Source: Brevibacterium sp. (GTDB lineage Bacteria; Actinomycetota; Actinomycetes; Actinomycetales; Brevibacteriaceae). From it: a stretch of 55,553 nt of DNA. The stretch covers positions 1 through 55,553 of the forward strand of contig JAPSIC010000006.1 of the NCBI GenBank assembly GCA_031179165.1, given 5' to 3'. The notes beneath the pieces were generated by a model. It saw only the letters and a list, made by a program, of their open reading frames with translations. It was not told the DNA's origin and searched no databases. Shown piece by piece: positions 33,427 through 41,852 of the stretch (positions within the stretch are counted from its first letter, which is position 1; each line of letters begins with the position of its first letter). The position numbers and the translations under genes are program-made.

Positions 33427-35046
33427 GTGACCGATTACACAGTGTCAGACCTCCCACACCCGACCGCCGAACTCACGATCGAGCATCTGCTCACCTTCGA
33501 CGAGATCCGGCGCGGCGAACCGGAACTCGTCTCCGGCCACGAGGCCCTCAACCGCACCGTGCGCTGGGTGCACATCGCGGACTCCGAACAGGTCGGACAG
33601 TTCCTCGAGGGCGGGGAGTGCGTGCTCAGCACGGGGCTGTCATTCCGATCCTCGGCCGGGGCCGCGACGGCATTCCTCGACCAGCTCGAATCCGTGTCCG
33701 CCGCCGGTGCGGTCATCGAGCTCATCGACACCGAGGGCCGGCCCGATGACGACGCCATCGCGATCCTCCGCGCCGCAGCGACGGGCAGACGGCTGCCGAT
33801 CATCCTGCTGAGTCGGAGGATCAAGTTCGTGCGCGTGACCGAACTCGCCCACCAGGAGCTGCTCAACCGGCAGCTGGCCCGGATGGAACGGGTGAGGAGG
33901 GCGCATGAGACCTTCACCCAGCTGAGCCTGGAGCGGGCCGGGGCCGGGGACATCGTCGAGCGCACGGCCGAACTGCTCGGCTCCCCGGTCGTCCTCGAGG
34001 ACGTCGGCCATCGCATCCTCACCCATGCCGGCGGCGGTCGGGACACCACCCGGATCCTGCAGAACTGGGCGGTGCCGGGGGGCCGCCTCGGCGAGGGCGA
34101 GACGACCGGGCAACGGTGGCTGCAGACTCCGGTCGGACTGCGGGAGCGACGGTGGGGGCGGTTGGTCGCTCCGGGCCAGACGGTCGAAGACGAGGAGGCG
34201 GCCCAGATCATCGAGCGCGCGGCGCAGGCGCTGACATTGGCGCGGATGGCCGAGCGGGACGAGCAGGATCTCCTGTTCCAGGCCCAGGGCGGGCTCCTCC
34301 GCGAGATCTCCGACTCGACCGAACTCGACGAGGACAGCGCGCGGGCTCGCGCCCGGGCCCTCGGCTTCTCCCCGCACGACCGAATGGTGGCGGCGGTCGT
34401 GCGGATCGACCGCAGCTCGGCGACGGATCCGACCAGCCTGCAGCTGCAGGAGAGGTCCCTGCTCCAGCAGTTCGTCGAGATGGCCGGCCGCCAGCGCTGC
34501 ACCACCCTGGCGACGGGACTGCAGTCGGGGTCCTTCGGCGTCGTCCTGGCACTGCCCCGGGGCGCGGACGAGGACGCAGTGCTCGAACGCGTGCTCACGG
34601 GCCTGCCCCACCGGGAGACGACCATCGGGGTAGCCCGGTCGAGCACGTCCCTGCTCACGGCGGCGATGCGCCTCGAATCGGCGGCACAGGTCGCCGAGAT
34701 CGCCTCGACGCTCGACCTGCGCCAGCGCCTCTACTACCGCTTCTCCGACGTCAGGCTCCGCGGCCTGCTCACCTCGCTCGCCGACAATCAGGCCCTGAGC
34801 GCCTTCGCCGAGGCGGAGCTCGGTCCCCTGCTCGACGCCGAGGACGAGGAGATGCTCGACTTCCTCGAGCACTTCCTCGCCCACGGCGGCAACAAATCCG
34901 CCGTGGCCCGCAGCGGATACCTCTCCCGGCCGGCCCTCTACGCCCGGCTGGCCAAGTTGCAGAAGCTGCTCGGGGTGTCCCTCGACGACGCCGAATCACG
35001 GACGGCCCTGCACGTGGCCATCCTGTGGCTGCGACTCAATCGCTGA
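33427..35046 (+). CDS. PucR-family transcriptional regulator
   Basis: 539 aa from a GTG at 33427; no clear ribosome site precedes it, and CACAAT 7 bp upstream could be a -10, so a leaderless mRNA is possible. N-terminal PucR sensory domain (about 15-140: TFDEIRRGEPELVSGHEALNRTVRWVHIADS, with the GECVLSTG motif), a central GGDEF-like region (about 290-400), and the C-terminal helix-turn-helix FLEHFLAHGGNKSAVARSGYLSRPALYARLAKL. It is divergent from the mmsA-aminotransferase operon, which it probably activates in response to the amine substrate. It ends 6 bp from the convergent DapA-like gene. Confidence 0.9.
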   Translation: MTDYTVSDLPHPTAELTIEHLLTFDEIRRGEPELVSGHEALNRTVRWVHIADSEQVGQFLEGGECVLSTGLSFRSSAGAATAFLDQLESVSAAGAVIELIDTEGRPDDDAIAILRAAATGRRLPIILLSRRIKFVRVTELAHQELLNRQLARMERVRRAHETFTQLSLERAGAGDIVERTAELLGSPVVLEDVGHRILTHAGGGRDTTRILQNWAVPGGRLGEGETTGQRWLQTPVGLRERRWGRLVAPGQTVEDEEAAQIIERAAQALTLARMAERDEQDLLFQAQGGLLREISDSTELDEDSARARARALGFSPHDRMVAAVVRIDRSSATDPTSLQLQERSLLQQFVEMAGRQRCTTLATGLQSGSFGVVLALPRGADEDAVLERVLTGLPHRETTIGVARSSTSLLTAAMRLESAAQVAEIASTLDLRQRLYYRFSDVRLRGLLTSLADNQALSAFAEAELGPLLDAEDEEMLDFLEHFLAHGGNKSAVARSGYLSRPALYARLAKLQKLLGVSLDDAESRTALHVAILWLRLNR

Positions 35047-35052
35047 GCCGGT

Positions 35053-35955
35053 TCACCTGGTTGCGGTCGTGACCCCTGCGGCCTCGAGCAGTCTGCGCAG
35101 CTCCTCGCGATCCTTGTCAGCCAGCGGTTGGACCGGCGCCCGGGCGGGTCCGGCGGGGACCCCGATGAGTTCGAGGCCGGCCTTGACGGCGCCGGCGTAG
35201 TTGTGCGACTCGAGGAAGACGCAGATGGGATTGATCGTGGCCCACAGTTCGCGGGCCTTGGGCAGATCCTCATCGACGGCGAGCGCCTGGTACAGGTCGG
35301 TGCAGAGGGCGGGCATGATGCTTGCCGCGCCCCACACGCACGCCTTGGCGCCGAGTGCCAGGGCAGCGAAGGTCAGGGTGTCACAGCCGTTGAGGGCCGC
35401 AATGTCATCGGCCCGGCCGTAGTGGACCTCGGTGAACTTGGGGAAGTCACCGCCGGTGTCCTTATAGCACCAGACCCCGGTCTCGGCGCCGAGGCGGCCG
35501 AGCTGTTCAGGGGTGAGCTCGAGTCCCGTGGCGGCGGGGTTGTTGTAGAACATGATCGGAATGTCCACGGCCTTGCTGATCGCCTGGTAGTGGGCGAGGA
35601 CTTCGTCGAAGGACGGGGTGCAATAGAACGGGGGCACGATGATCAGGGCGTCGGCGCCCGCGTCCTCGGCGTCCCGGCTGAGCTCGATGGTCTCGGCGGT
35701 GCTCAGCGCCCCGGTCCCGGCGATGACGGGAACCCGGCCGGCGGCCGCGTCGACGTAGGCACGGTTGGAGGCCTTGCGCTCGGCGACCGACAGGACAAAG
35801 AATTCTCCCGTTGATCCACCGGGGACGAGTCCGTTGACGCCGTTGGAGACAAGGTGCTCGACCTGGGCGTCGATGCCCTCGAAGTCGACCTCGGAGCCGT
35901 CGGCGGTGAAGGGTGTGACGCAGGCGGCGAGGATGCCGCGGAATTCTATGGCCAT
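35053..35955 (-). CDS. DapA-superfamily aldolase/lyase (possible pyrroline-hydroxycarboxylate deaminase)
   Basis: 300 aa (beta/alpha)8 barrel. The motif GGSTGEF (46-52), Y137 in IMFYNNPAATG and Schiff-base K165 in WCYKDTGGD are the NAL/DHDPS family core. A catabolic place between a D-amino acid oxidase-like gene and a PucR regulator makes lysine biosynthesis unlikely. In hydroxyproline catabolism a DapA-type enzyme deaminates 1-pyrroline-4-hydroxy-2-carboxylate, made by a D-hydroxyproline dehydrogenase like the next gene; that is the best guess. Keto-sugar-acid dehydratase is an alternative. No epimerase or ketoglutarate-semialdehyde dehydrogenase is in the window. Confidence 0.75.
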   Translation of the reverse strand: MAIEFRGILAACVTPFTADGSEVDFEGIDAQVEHLVSNGVNGLVPGGSTGEFFVLSVAERKASNRAYVDAAAGRVPVIAGTGALSTAETIELSRDAEDAGADALIIVPPFYCTPSFDEVLAHYQAISKAVDIPIMFYNNPAATGLELTPEQLGRLGAETGVWCYKDTGGDFPKFTEVHYGRADDIAALNGCDTLTFAALALGAKACVWGAASIMPALCTDLYQALAVDEDLPKARELWATINPICVFLESHNYAGAVKAGLELIGVPAGPARAPVQPLADKDREELRRLLEAAGVTTATR

Positions 35956-36024
35956 GGGTCTGCCTTTCGCAGGTTGTCCTTGAGTGGAACTGTCGGTCTG
36001 AAGGTGCTGGTTCGCAGGTGGAGG

Positions 36025-37272
36025 TCAGAAGCGATTGGGTGAGACGCGGGCCAGCAGCTCAGGGCCCAGGCTGGGTTCACGATCAAGCATGATGTCGGTG
36101 AGGAGTCGCGCCGATCCCGGGGCCAGGGTCAGGCCGAGCATCGAGTGACCCGAATTCACGTACACGTTGCATGCGATGTCGAGGCCGCCGATGACGGGAA
36201 GCCCGTCCGGGGTCATCGGCCGCGATCCCGCCCACGCCTCTCTTTCTCCCTCGGGCTCTCCCCATGAGTGGAAGGCCTCGCGCGCCGCGCGGCGGATCCC
36301 TTCGACCCGCACCTCGTTGACGCGATCGTCCCTGCTGCCGAACTCCATCGTGCCGGCCAATCGCAGCATCCCGTTGAGCGGGGTGGCCGCGACCCGAGCG
36401 TCCTCGAGAGTCAGGGAGGTGCGGAGCTCGACGGGAGGCGGAGAGTAGTCGACGCTGTAGCCCTTGCCCGAGTAGATCGGCAGCTTCTGACCGAGCTGGG
36501 CGAGGAGCTCACCGGTGGGCACGCCGGCGGCCACGACGACGGCCTCGGTGGGGAGCACCTCGGCGTCGTCGGTGACGACAGCGGTGACCGTGTCACCGCT
36601 GCGCACGAACCGGTTCACACTCACTCCTTCCCTGACGGTGGCGCCGAGCTCATCGAGCTTGGCCAGCAGCGCGCCGTTGAGCGAATCGGGTTCGACCTGC
36701 CGGTCGCCCGGGAAGAAGAGCCCGTGCTTGAGGCGGTCGCTGAGCGCCGGCTCCGCCGCCTGCACGGCGTCTCCGTGCAGGTGCTCGGCGATGTGGCCGG
36801 CCGACTCGAAGACCGCGAGGCTCTCGCAGTGCTCGTCGAACCTCTCCCCGGTCTCGAAGGCCAGGAGCACTCCCCTGGAGTGCATCTCGAAGTCCATCCC
36901 GGAGCGCTGATAGTCATCGAAGAGCTCGTTGGCATCGGCACCGAGGCGAAGATGCAGGTCGAGCCCGGTCTCGAAGTCCCGAGCGTTGCAGTGCAGGGCC
37001 ATGCGGAGCAGGAATCTGAGATAGCCGGGGGCCAGCGAGGGCCGGATCGACAGTGGACTGTCGGGCTTGAGCATCCATTTGATCCCCTGCAGCAGGACAC
37101 CGGGGGCCGGGACCGGATTGCTCTCGGCGATCGCGATCTTCGCCGCGTTGCCGTGGGAGGCAGCGGCACCGCACTTTGCCGCCTCGAGGACGATGACCTC
37201 GCATCCGGCCGAAGCGAGCTCATAGGCCGTGGTGAGTCCGACGACTCCCCCGCCGACGACGACCGTCTTCAT
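36025..37272 (-). CDS. DadA-like FAD-dependent D-amino acid dehydrogenase
   Basis: 415 aa, DAO fold. GGGVVGLTTAYELASAGCEVIVLEA at 7-31 binds FAD; GKGYSVDYSPP and the C-terminal GSRPMTPDGLPVIGG with NVYVNSGHSMLGLTLAPGSARLL are DadA signatures. It should oxidise a D-amino acid or cis-4-hydroxy-D-proline, passing electrons to the respiratory chain. 69 bp upstream of the DapA-like gene and downstream of a GntR gene; a FadR-type site lies 56 bp upstream of its start. The pair suggests D-hydroxyproline use, not proven. Confidence 0.85.
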   Translation of the reverse strand: MKTVVVGGGVVGLTTAYELASAGCEVIVLEAAKCGAAASHGNAAKIAIAESNPVPAPGVLLQGIKWMLKPDSPLSIRPSLAPGYLRFLLRMALHCNARDFETGLDLHLRLGADANELFDDYQRSGMDFEMHSRGVLLAFETGERFDEHCESLAVFESAGHIAEHLHGDAVQAAEPALSDRLKHGLFFPGDRQVEPDSLNGALLAKLDELGATVREGVSVNRFVRSGDTVTAVVTDDAEVLPTEAVVVAAGVPTGELLAQLGQKLPIYSGKGYSVDYSPPPVELRTSLTLEDARVAATPLNGMLRLAGTMEFGSRDDRVNEVRVEGIRRAAREAFHSWGEPEGEREAWAGSRPMTPDGLPVIGGLDIACNVYVNSGHSMLGLTLAPGSARLLTDIMLDREPSLGPELLARVSPNRF

Positions 37273-37327
37273 CGAGATCCCCCCTCATTCTCCGCGCGCC
37301 CCGGACTCGAGCTCCTCAGCCTCGACC

Positions 37328-37342
37328 GATTGTATGACAATC
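37328..37342. promoter_or_regulatory. FadR-type GntR operator upstream of the dadA-like gene
   Basis: GATTGTATGACAATC is a perfect inverted repeat with 6-bp arms and contains TTGTATGACAA, matching the FadR-subfamily consensus TNGTNNNACNA. It lies 56 bp upstream of the FAD enzyme's start and immediately downstream of the GntR gene, its probable binder. Confidence 0.7.
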
Positions 37343-37413
37343 ACCTGTGATCTACGTTACGCATCGTTCCGGGTCCCGTCAACGGCCTCGTCCCCTCAAT
37401 GAACTTTTCTCCG

Positions 37414-38163
37414 TCAATGGCCTTTCGCCGGGCGGGACCGGCCGAGCGCCTGCCGTTCCTCGAGCGAGCCGGAGACGAGGACCGCGAGCTCCTGAGCGCT
37501 CCTGATCGTGTGGACCTCCAGTGCCGTTCGGATCCGCGCTTGATCACCACTGCGGATCGCGTCCATGAGCGCGGCGTGGACGGCGTGCGCGCGCCGCACG
37601 TCGCGTCGGGTGAACTGGTCATAGGCGAGGATGATGGTCATCTGCGCCTCAACCGCCGGCCAGATCCGCGTGAGCAGGTAGTTGTCGGCCGCCGCCCAGA
37701 CACCCTGGTGGAAGCGGATATGGGCCTCATGCCGAGCCAGGGGGTCAGAGTCGTCTGCGGCGGTTTCGAACTCCTGCCACGACTTCTCGAGCATGCCCAT
37801 CCGGCGACCCGTGTCGTCGGCCAGGATCTCGTTGATCGCCTCCGTGTCCAAGGCGACGCGAACGCGGGCGATCTCGAGCAGGGAGTCGACAGGGATGTCG
37901 GCGACGCGCAGACCGCGGTAGGCCTCCTGGATCAGGAAGCCGTCCCGGGCCATCTGATTGAGGGCTTCGCGGGCCGTGGGGCGGCTGACCCGGAGAGAGG
38001 AGGTGAGTTCGGCTTCGATGATGCGCTGCCCGGGACGGATCTCACCGAGGACGATCCTGCGTTTGATCTCGTCGATGACACGCTGCCGGCGCTCCGTGTT
38101 CGAGGCGGGCTGGCGATCGGAGGCCGCCTCGGCACCCTCGGTCACTTCACCCATCGACTCCAC
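37414..38163 (-). CDS. GntR-family regulator, FadR/FCD subfamily
   Basis: 249 aa from a GTG at 38163, with AAGGAAG seven bases upstream; the ATG at 38154 is possible. N-terminal winged helix (about 25-90: VIDEIKRRIVLGEIRPGQRIIEAELTSSLRVSRPTAREALNQMARDGFL) and C-terminal FCD domain (about 100-235) with the metal-ligand pattern D/HxxFH (HIRFHQGVW) and RAHAVHAALMDAIRSGD. It heads the leftward cluster with the DadA- and DapA-like genes and probably represses them until the substrate is present. Confidence 0.9.
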   Translation of the reverse strand: MESMGEVTEGAEAASDRQPASNTERRQRVIDEIKRRIVLGEIRPGQRIIEAELTSSLRVSRPTAREALNQMARDGFLIQEAYRGLRVADIPVDSLLEIARVRVALDTEAINEILADDTGRRMGMLEKSWQEFETAADDSDPLARHEAHIRFHQGVWAAADNYLLTRIWPAVEAQMTIILAYDQFTRRDVRRAHAVHAALMDAIRSGDQARIRTALEVHTIRSAQELAVLVSGSLEERQALGRSRPAKGH

Positions 38164-38349
38164 TGCGCTTCCTTCTTGATCCCCTCGCCGGTCGCGGCGC
38201 CAGCGGCACATGCAGGATTCTCCTGAAGCGTAGCACCGGCAGGCATCTCGCCAGGGCCGCGGCGAGCAGGGCCTCCGGCAGTGCCACCGCCGCGGAGACC
38301 ATGGTCATCGGCAACAGCACAGCGCTCCCCGCCGGGGCGCCTGTGCTGA

Positions 38350-38943
38350 TCAGACCGCGAGCACTCGACCCGTCACGTTGCCCTCGACCGACCGCACGAA
38401 GGCCGCCGCGACCTGCTCATCGGTCACGGGCACCATTCCGGCGAAGGCGTCATGGTAGTGCGGAGAGTTCGCGAGCACATTGGGGCTGACGGCATTGATC
38501 CGGATGCCGCGCGGCAACTCGGGGGCCGCCGCCATGACGAAGGATTCCACCGCGCCATTGGCCATGGCCGCGGCGGCCGCCGTGGGCACGGGTTCGCGAC
38601 CGAGGACACCCGTGGTCACCGTGATCGAACCGCCGTCGCTGAGGTGATCCAGGCCCTGGGTGACGAACTCGATCTGGCCGAGCGTCTTCGAGGTGAATGC
38701 CGCCGTATAGTCCTCACGGGTCAGCTCCGTCACCGGCTTGAACGCGGCGGCGCCGACGGCGATGACGATGGCGTCGACACGGCCGACGGCAGACAGTAGC
38801 GAGGAGATGGACTCGGGATCCGAGGTGTCGACACCGGGGTCGGTCGAGCGCGAGACAGCAAGGACATCATGCCCGCGGGCTTCGAATTCGGCGCGCGCGA
38901 CGCCTCCGACGTGTCCTCCGGCTCCGACCAGCAGAATCTTCAT
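38350..38943 (-). CDS. Atypical short-chain dehydrogenase/reductase lacking the YxxxK motif
   Basis: 197 aa from the ATG at 38943, preceded by GAGGAGGG. NAD(P)-binding GAGGHVGGVAR replaces the classical TGxxxGIG. The stretch TTGVLGREPVPTAAAAAMANGAVESFVMAAA occupies the active-site helix but has no tyrosine or lysine at the usual spacing, as in the small atypical SDRs annotated as short-chain dehydrogenases without tested activity. INAVSPNVLANS matches the usual INAVSPG segment. Redox function uncertain. Confidence 0.78.
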   Translation of the reverse strand: MKILLVGAGGHVGGVARAEFEARGHDVLAVSRSTDPGVDTSDPESISSLLSAVGRVDAIVIAVGAAAFKPVTELTREDYTAAFTSKTLGQIEFVTQGLDHLSDGGSITVTTGVLGREPVPTAAAAAMANGAVESFVMAAAPELPRGIRINAVSPNVLANSPHYHDAFAGMVPVTDEQVAAAFVRSVEGNVTGRVLAV

Positions 38944-39045
38944 CACAGACCCTCCTCGTTGCGATATTGTCAAACGAAATCGGTTCGACTGACACCGCCG
39001 AGGCTAGTGGACTCAGGCCGATCGCACCATCTCTGCGGCACGCGA

Positions 39046-39089
39046 AGACCCCCGTCCCGTCCGATGTGCAACCGGCAGGGCGGGGGTCT
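39046..39089 (-). terminator. Hairpin after tRNA-Ser
   Basis: AGACCCCCGTCCCGTCCG and CCGGCAGGGCGGGGGTCT pair over most of 18 bp around an 8-base loop, 10 bases past the tRNA 3' end on the minus strand. The T run (CGTTTTTCTC) precedes rather than follows the stem, so its role as terminator is only probable. Confidence 0.5.
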
Positions 39090-39099
39090 GAGAAAAACG

Positions 39100-39188
39100 C
39101 GGAGCCGGTGGGATTTGAACCCACGGTCCCCAGTTCAAGGGACTTCACCTTAGCAGGGTGACGCTTTCGGCCGCTCAGCCACGACTCC
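39100..39188 (-). tRNA. tRNA-Ser (anticodon GCT)
   Basis: 89 bases with the long variable arm of a class II tRNA. Acceptor stem GGAGTCG/CGGCTCC, discriminator G. The anticodon loop CTGCTAA, closed by CACC/GGTG, reads GCT for serine AGY codons. T arm has GGTTCAAATCC. CCA is not encoded. Confidence 0.97.
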
Positions 39189-39548
39189 AGATTCAATCCG
39201 GTGACTCTCGCTGACGAGACTCTCGGATCGGCAGTTCGCACTGCTCGCACTAGCCTATGCGAAAGGAGCCGAGAAGAGCAAAGCGCGGCTCCACACCGTG
39301 TCCTTGGTCATAACCGAGGGCCTCCGCGGGGTTCTGCGATGCCCGGATTCGCGGGGCTCACGCCTGCTCCTTACGGCCGCATACACCCCGATTCCAGGAT
39401 TCATCAATCTACAGGCGTAAAATCGGTCCGTAGTGCTCTGCGGTTTGTTCTTCCAGGAGAGCTGTCGACGACAGCCTGAGGTCTTCCCTGTGCTTGTGGT
39501 CAAGCGCACTGAGCAACCATGAGCTGCGAACGTTGAGGAGTTAAGAAC
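39189..39548 (+). other. Intergenic region upstream of the LytR-CpsA-Psr gene
   Basis: 360 bp without a convincing gene. TAAAAT at 39418-39423 could be a -10 element and GCTGTCGACGACAGC (39461-39475) is a perfect 7-bp inverted repeat, both upstream of the TTG start at 39549. The binder is unknown. Confidence 0.4.
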
Positions 39549-41852
39549 TTGCCAGAGATTCCACCTGACAAGCACGGACCGACCGGGGACGACCCCAAGT
39601 CCGCGTCTGCCGGTCGCCGTCTCAGGGCATCTTCTCGACCTCGATTCCGCGGCGAGTCCGCCGCGAGCGACGATCAGTCATCTTCCGCGAGCTCCTCCCA
39701 GTCGACACCCTCATCACCCTCGTCCGGCGCCGACTTGGGCCGGAGCGACTCGGTCCGGCCGGATTCACCCCGGGATGAGTCGACCCGGCCCGTATCCTCC
39801 CGCGCTGACTCCACCTCCGAGCCGAAGGCCCCCACCCCGCGCCCAGTCGCTCCGCGAACACGGCGCGAAGCGCGGATGCTCCGGGCAGCCGCGGCCAGCG
39901 GCACCGCTGCCGCCAGCGGCACTGCTGCCGCGAGCAGCGCCGAGGGCCAGGCCTCCTCAGCGCCGAGATCAGCCGCACCGGCAGCCGCCGGCCATCGGCC
40001 GCCTGAGGACTTCGTCCCGGGAGGCTCCCGTGCCTCCGGGGACTCCCGTGCCTCCGGTGATTCGCGCACCTCGGCCTCCTCGGCGCCCCGCACCTCCCAT
40101 GACTCACCAGGCTCCACCGCCTCCCGCGGCGCCGCCGGCGCGACTGCCGCGACGCGCACAGGCGCCGCCGGCGAGCGTGGGACCTCCGGCACCGGCGGGC
40201 GCGAGACCACTCCCGCAACCACAGCGATCCACCGGCATTCCTCCCGGGTCGGCGAGACGTTCCCCAGCCTCGTCGGCTGGACCTCGCTGAGTGCGCTCCT
40301 GCCGGGCATCGGACTCCTGCGCACCCGGTTCCGTCCGCTCGGCTGGATCCTGCTGCTCGGCTTCATCCTCACTCTCGTCGCCGTTCTCGGCTACCTCCTC
40401 ATCGAGGGACCGGTCCAGGCGATCGGCACGGTCGTGTCCAATCCGACGCTGCTCAACGTGATCGCGATCGGCGTGGGCATCGTCGGACTGATCTGGGTCG
40501 CCGTCATCGTCATCTCCCACCTCGGCCTCCGCAGGGGACACCGCTACACCCCCTGGCAGAACAAGCTCGCGGGGGTCCTCGTGCTGTCCCTGGCGCTGAT
40601 CATCGGCATCCCCTTCGGCGTCGGCTCGGTGTTCGCCAGGGTCCAGAGCGAAACCGTGGCGAGCCTGTTCGGCAACAGCACCGGCTCCGTCAAAGCGGCG
40701 GAGGACCTGTGGGCCGACAAACCCCACATCAACGTGTTCCTCATGGGCCGCGACAGCGGGGAGGGCCGGACCGGCACCCGCCCCGACACCATGCTCGTGG
40801 CCTCGATCGACACCCGCACGGGCAACGCGGCGCTGGTCTCCGTGCCGAGAAACCTCGCGTTCCCGATCTTCCCGGAGGGCACACCCCTGGCCGAGCAGTG
40901 GCCCAACGGCTTCCGCCCGTCGGGAGACTCCTCCGTCGACCTCATCAACTCGGTCTGGGACTGGGCCGAGCACAATCCCGAGGCGGTCGGCCCCACCGAT
41001 GGACTCGACCCCGGCATGGCCGCGACGATGCAGGCGGTGCAGGGCTCACTGGGTCTCAACCTCGACTACTGGGCCTCGGTCGACATGGCCGGCTTCGAGG
41101 ACGTCGTCGACGCCATCGGCGGAGTCCAGATCGACGTGGAACGCCCGATTCCGATGGGCGGCGGCAAGGGACTCAACGGAATGCCCAACAAGGTCAACGG
41201 CTGGATCGACCCAGGCCCGCAGACCCTCAAGGGCAAGAAGGCACTGTGGTACGTCCGGTCCCGGCAGGGCGCCGACAACTACGACCGGATGTGCCGGCAG
41301 CAGCGCATGATCAAGACGACGATCGAGCAGATCGATCCGCAGGAGCTCGCCGTCGCCTATCCGAAGCTCGCCAACTCCGCGACCCGCAACATCGCGACCT
41401 CGATCCCGCAGAACGAGATCCCGGCCTTCATCGAGCTCGCCCTCGCGATGAAGAAGGGCGACGTCACCTCGGTGCAGATCAACAACAACGTCACCCCCAC
41501 CTACAACCCCGACTTCGACGAGCTCCACGCGTGGATCGACGGGCAGGTGCAGGAGGCCTCCGACGGCGTCGAGCCCACCGGTGAGCCGAGCGCGAAGGGC
41601 GACGAGCAGGCCCCCGCGGAGGGCGAGACGAAGGCTCCCGTGGAAGGCGGGATCACCGACAACCAGACCACGGGCGAGGCGCCTGCCGATGCTCCCGCGG
41701 ACGAGCAGGCTCCCGGCGGTGAGAACGAAGACGAATCGACCGCGAAGAACCCCGGTCAGGCCAACGCCGAGGGCAAGTGCCTGCCCGACGGCTATGAGCC
41801 GGGCGACGACTTCCCCGGCTACCCCGGTCCCGGCGCCGGAGACGAAGGGTGA
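39549..41852 (+). CDS. LytR-CpsA-Psr (LCP) family cell-wall glycopolymer ligase
   Basis: 767 aa from a TTG eight bases after GAGGAG. Residues 1-235 are disordered, rich in Ser, Ala, Pro and Arg, with short tandem repeats (AAASGT, GDSRAS). Three membrane helices follow (about 260-370: LGWILLLGFILTLVAVLGYLL, VIAIGVGIVGLIWVAVIVI, LAGVLVLSLALIIGIPFG), then the extracytoplasmic LCP domain (about 385-660) with FLMGRDSGEGRTGTRPDTMLVASID and VPRNLAFP, giving the conserved arginines and aspartates, and WYVRSRQGADNYDRMCRQQRM. It should attach teichoic acid, arabinogalactan or other polymer to peptidoglycan. The acidic, Pro/Glu-rich tail (from about 675) ends YPGPGAGDEG. Confidence 0.93.
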   Translation: MPEIPPDKHGPTGDDPKSASAGRRLRASSRPRFRGESAASDDQSSSASSSQSTPSSPSSGADLGRSDSVRPDSPRDESTRPVSSRADSTSEPKAPTPRPVAPRTRREARMLRAAAASGTAAASGTAAASSAEGQASSAPRSAAPAAAGHRPPEDFVPGGSRASGDSRASGDSRTSASSAPRTSHDSPGSTASRGAAGATAATRTGAAGERGTSGTGGRETTPATTAIHRHSSRVGETFPSLVGWTSLSALLPGIGLLRTRFRPLGWILLLGFILTLVAVLGYLLIEGPVQAIGTVVSNPTLLNVIAIGVGIVGLIWVAVIVISHLGLRRGHRYTPWQNKLAGVLVLSLALIIGIPFGVGSVFARVQSETVASLFGNSTGSVKAAEDLWADKPHINVFLMGRDSGEGRTGTRPDTMLVASIDTRTGNAALVSVPRNLAFPIFPEGTPLAEQWPNGFRPSGDSSVDLINSVWDWAEHNPEAVGPTDGLDPGMAATMQAVQGSLGLNLDYWASVDMAGFEDVVDAIGGVQIDVERPIPMGGGKGLNGMPNKVNGWIDPGPQTLKGKKALWYVRSRQGADNYDRMCRQQRMIKTTIEQIDPQELAVAYPKLANSATRNIATSIPQNEIPAFIELALAMKKGDVTSVQINNNVTPTYNPDFDELHAWIDGQVQEASDGVEPTGEPSAKGDEQAPAEGETKAPVEGGITDNQTTGEAPADAPADEQAPGGENEDESTAKNPGQANAEGKCLPDGYEPGDDFPGYPGPGAGDEG

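Noticed and set aside
30116-33430. Plus-strand open frame of about 1100 codons
   Set aside because: It is antisense to aminotransferase and mmsA, with GC-driven absence of stops.
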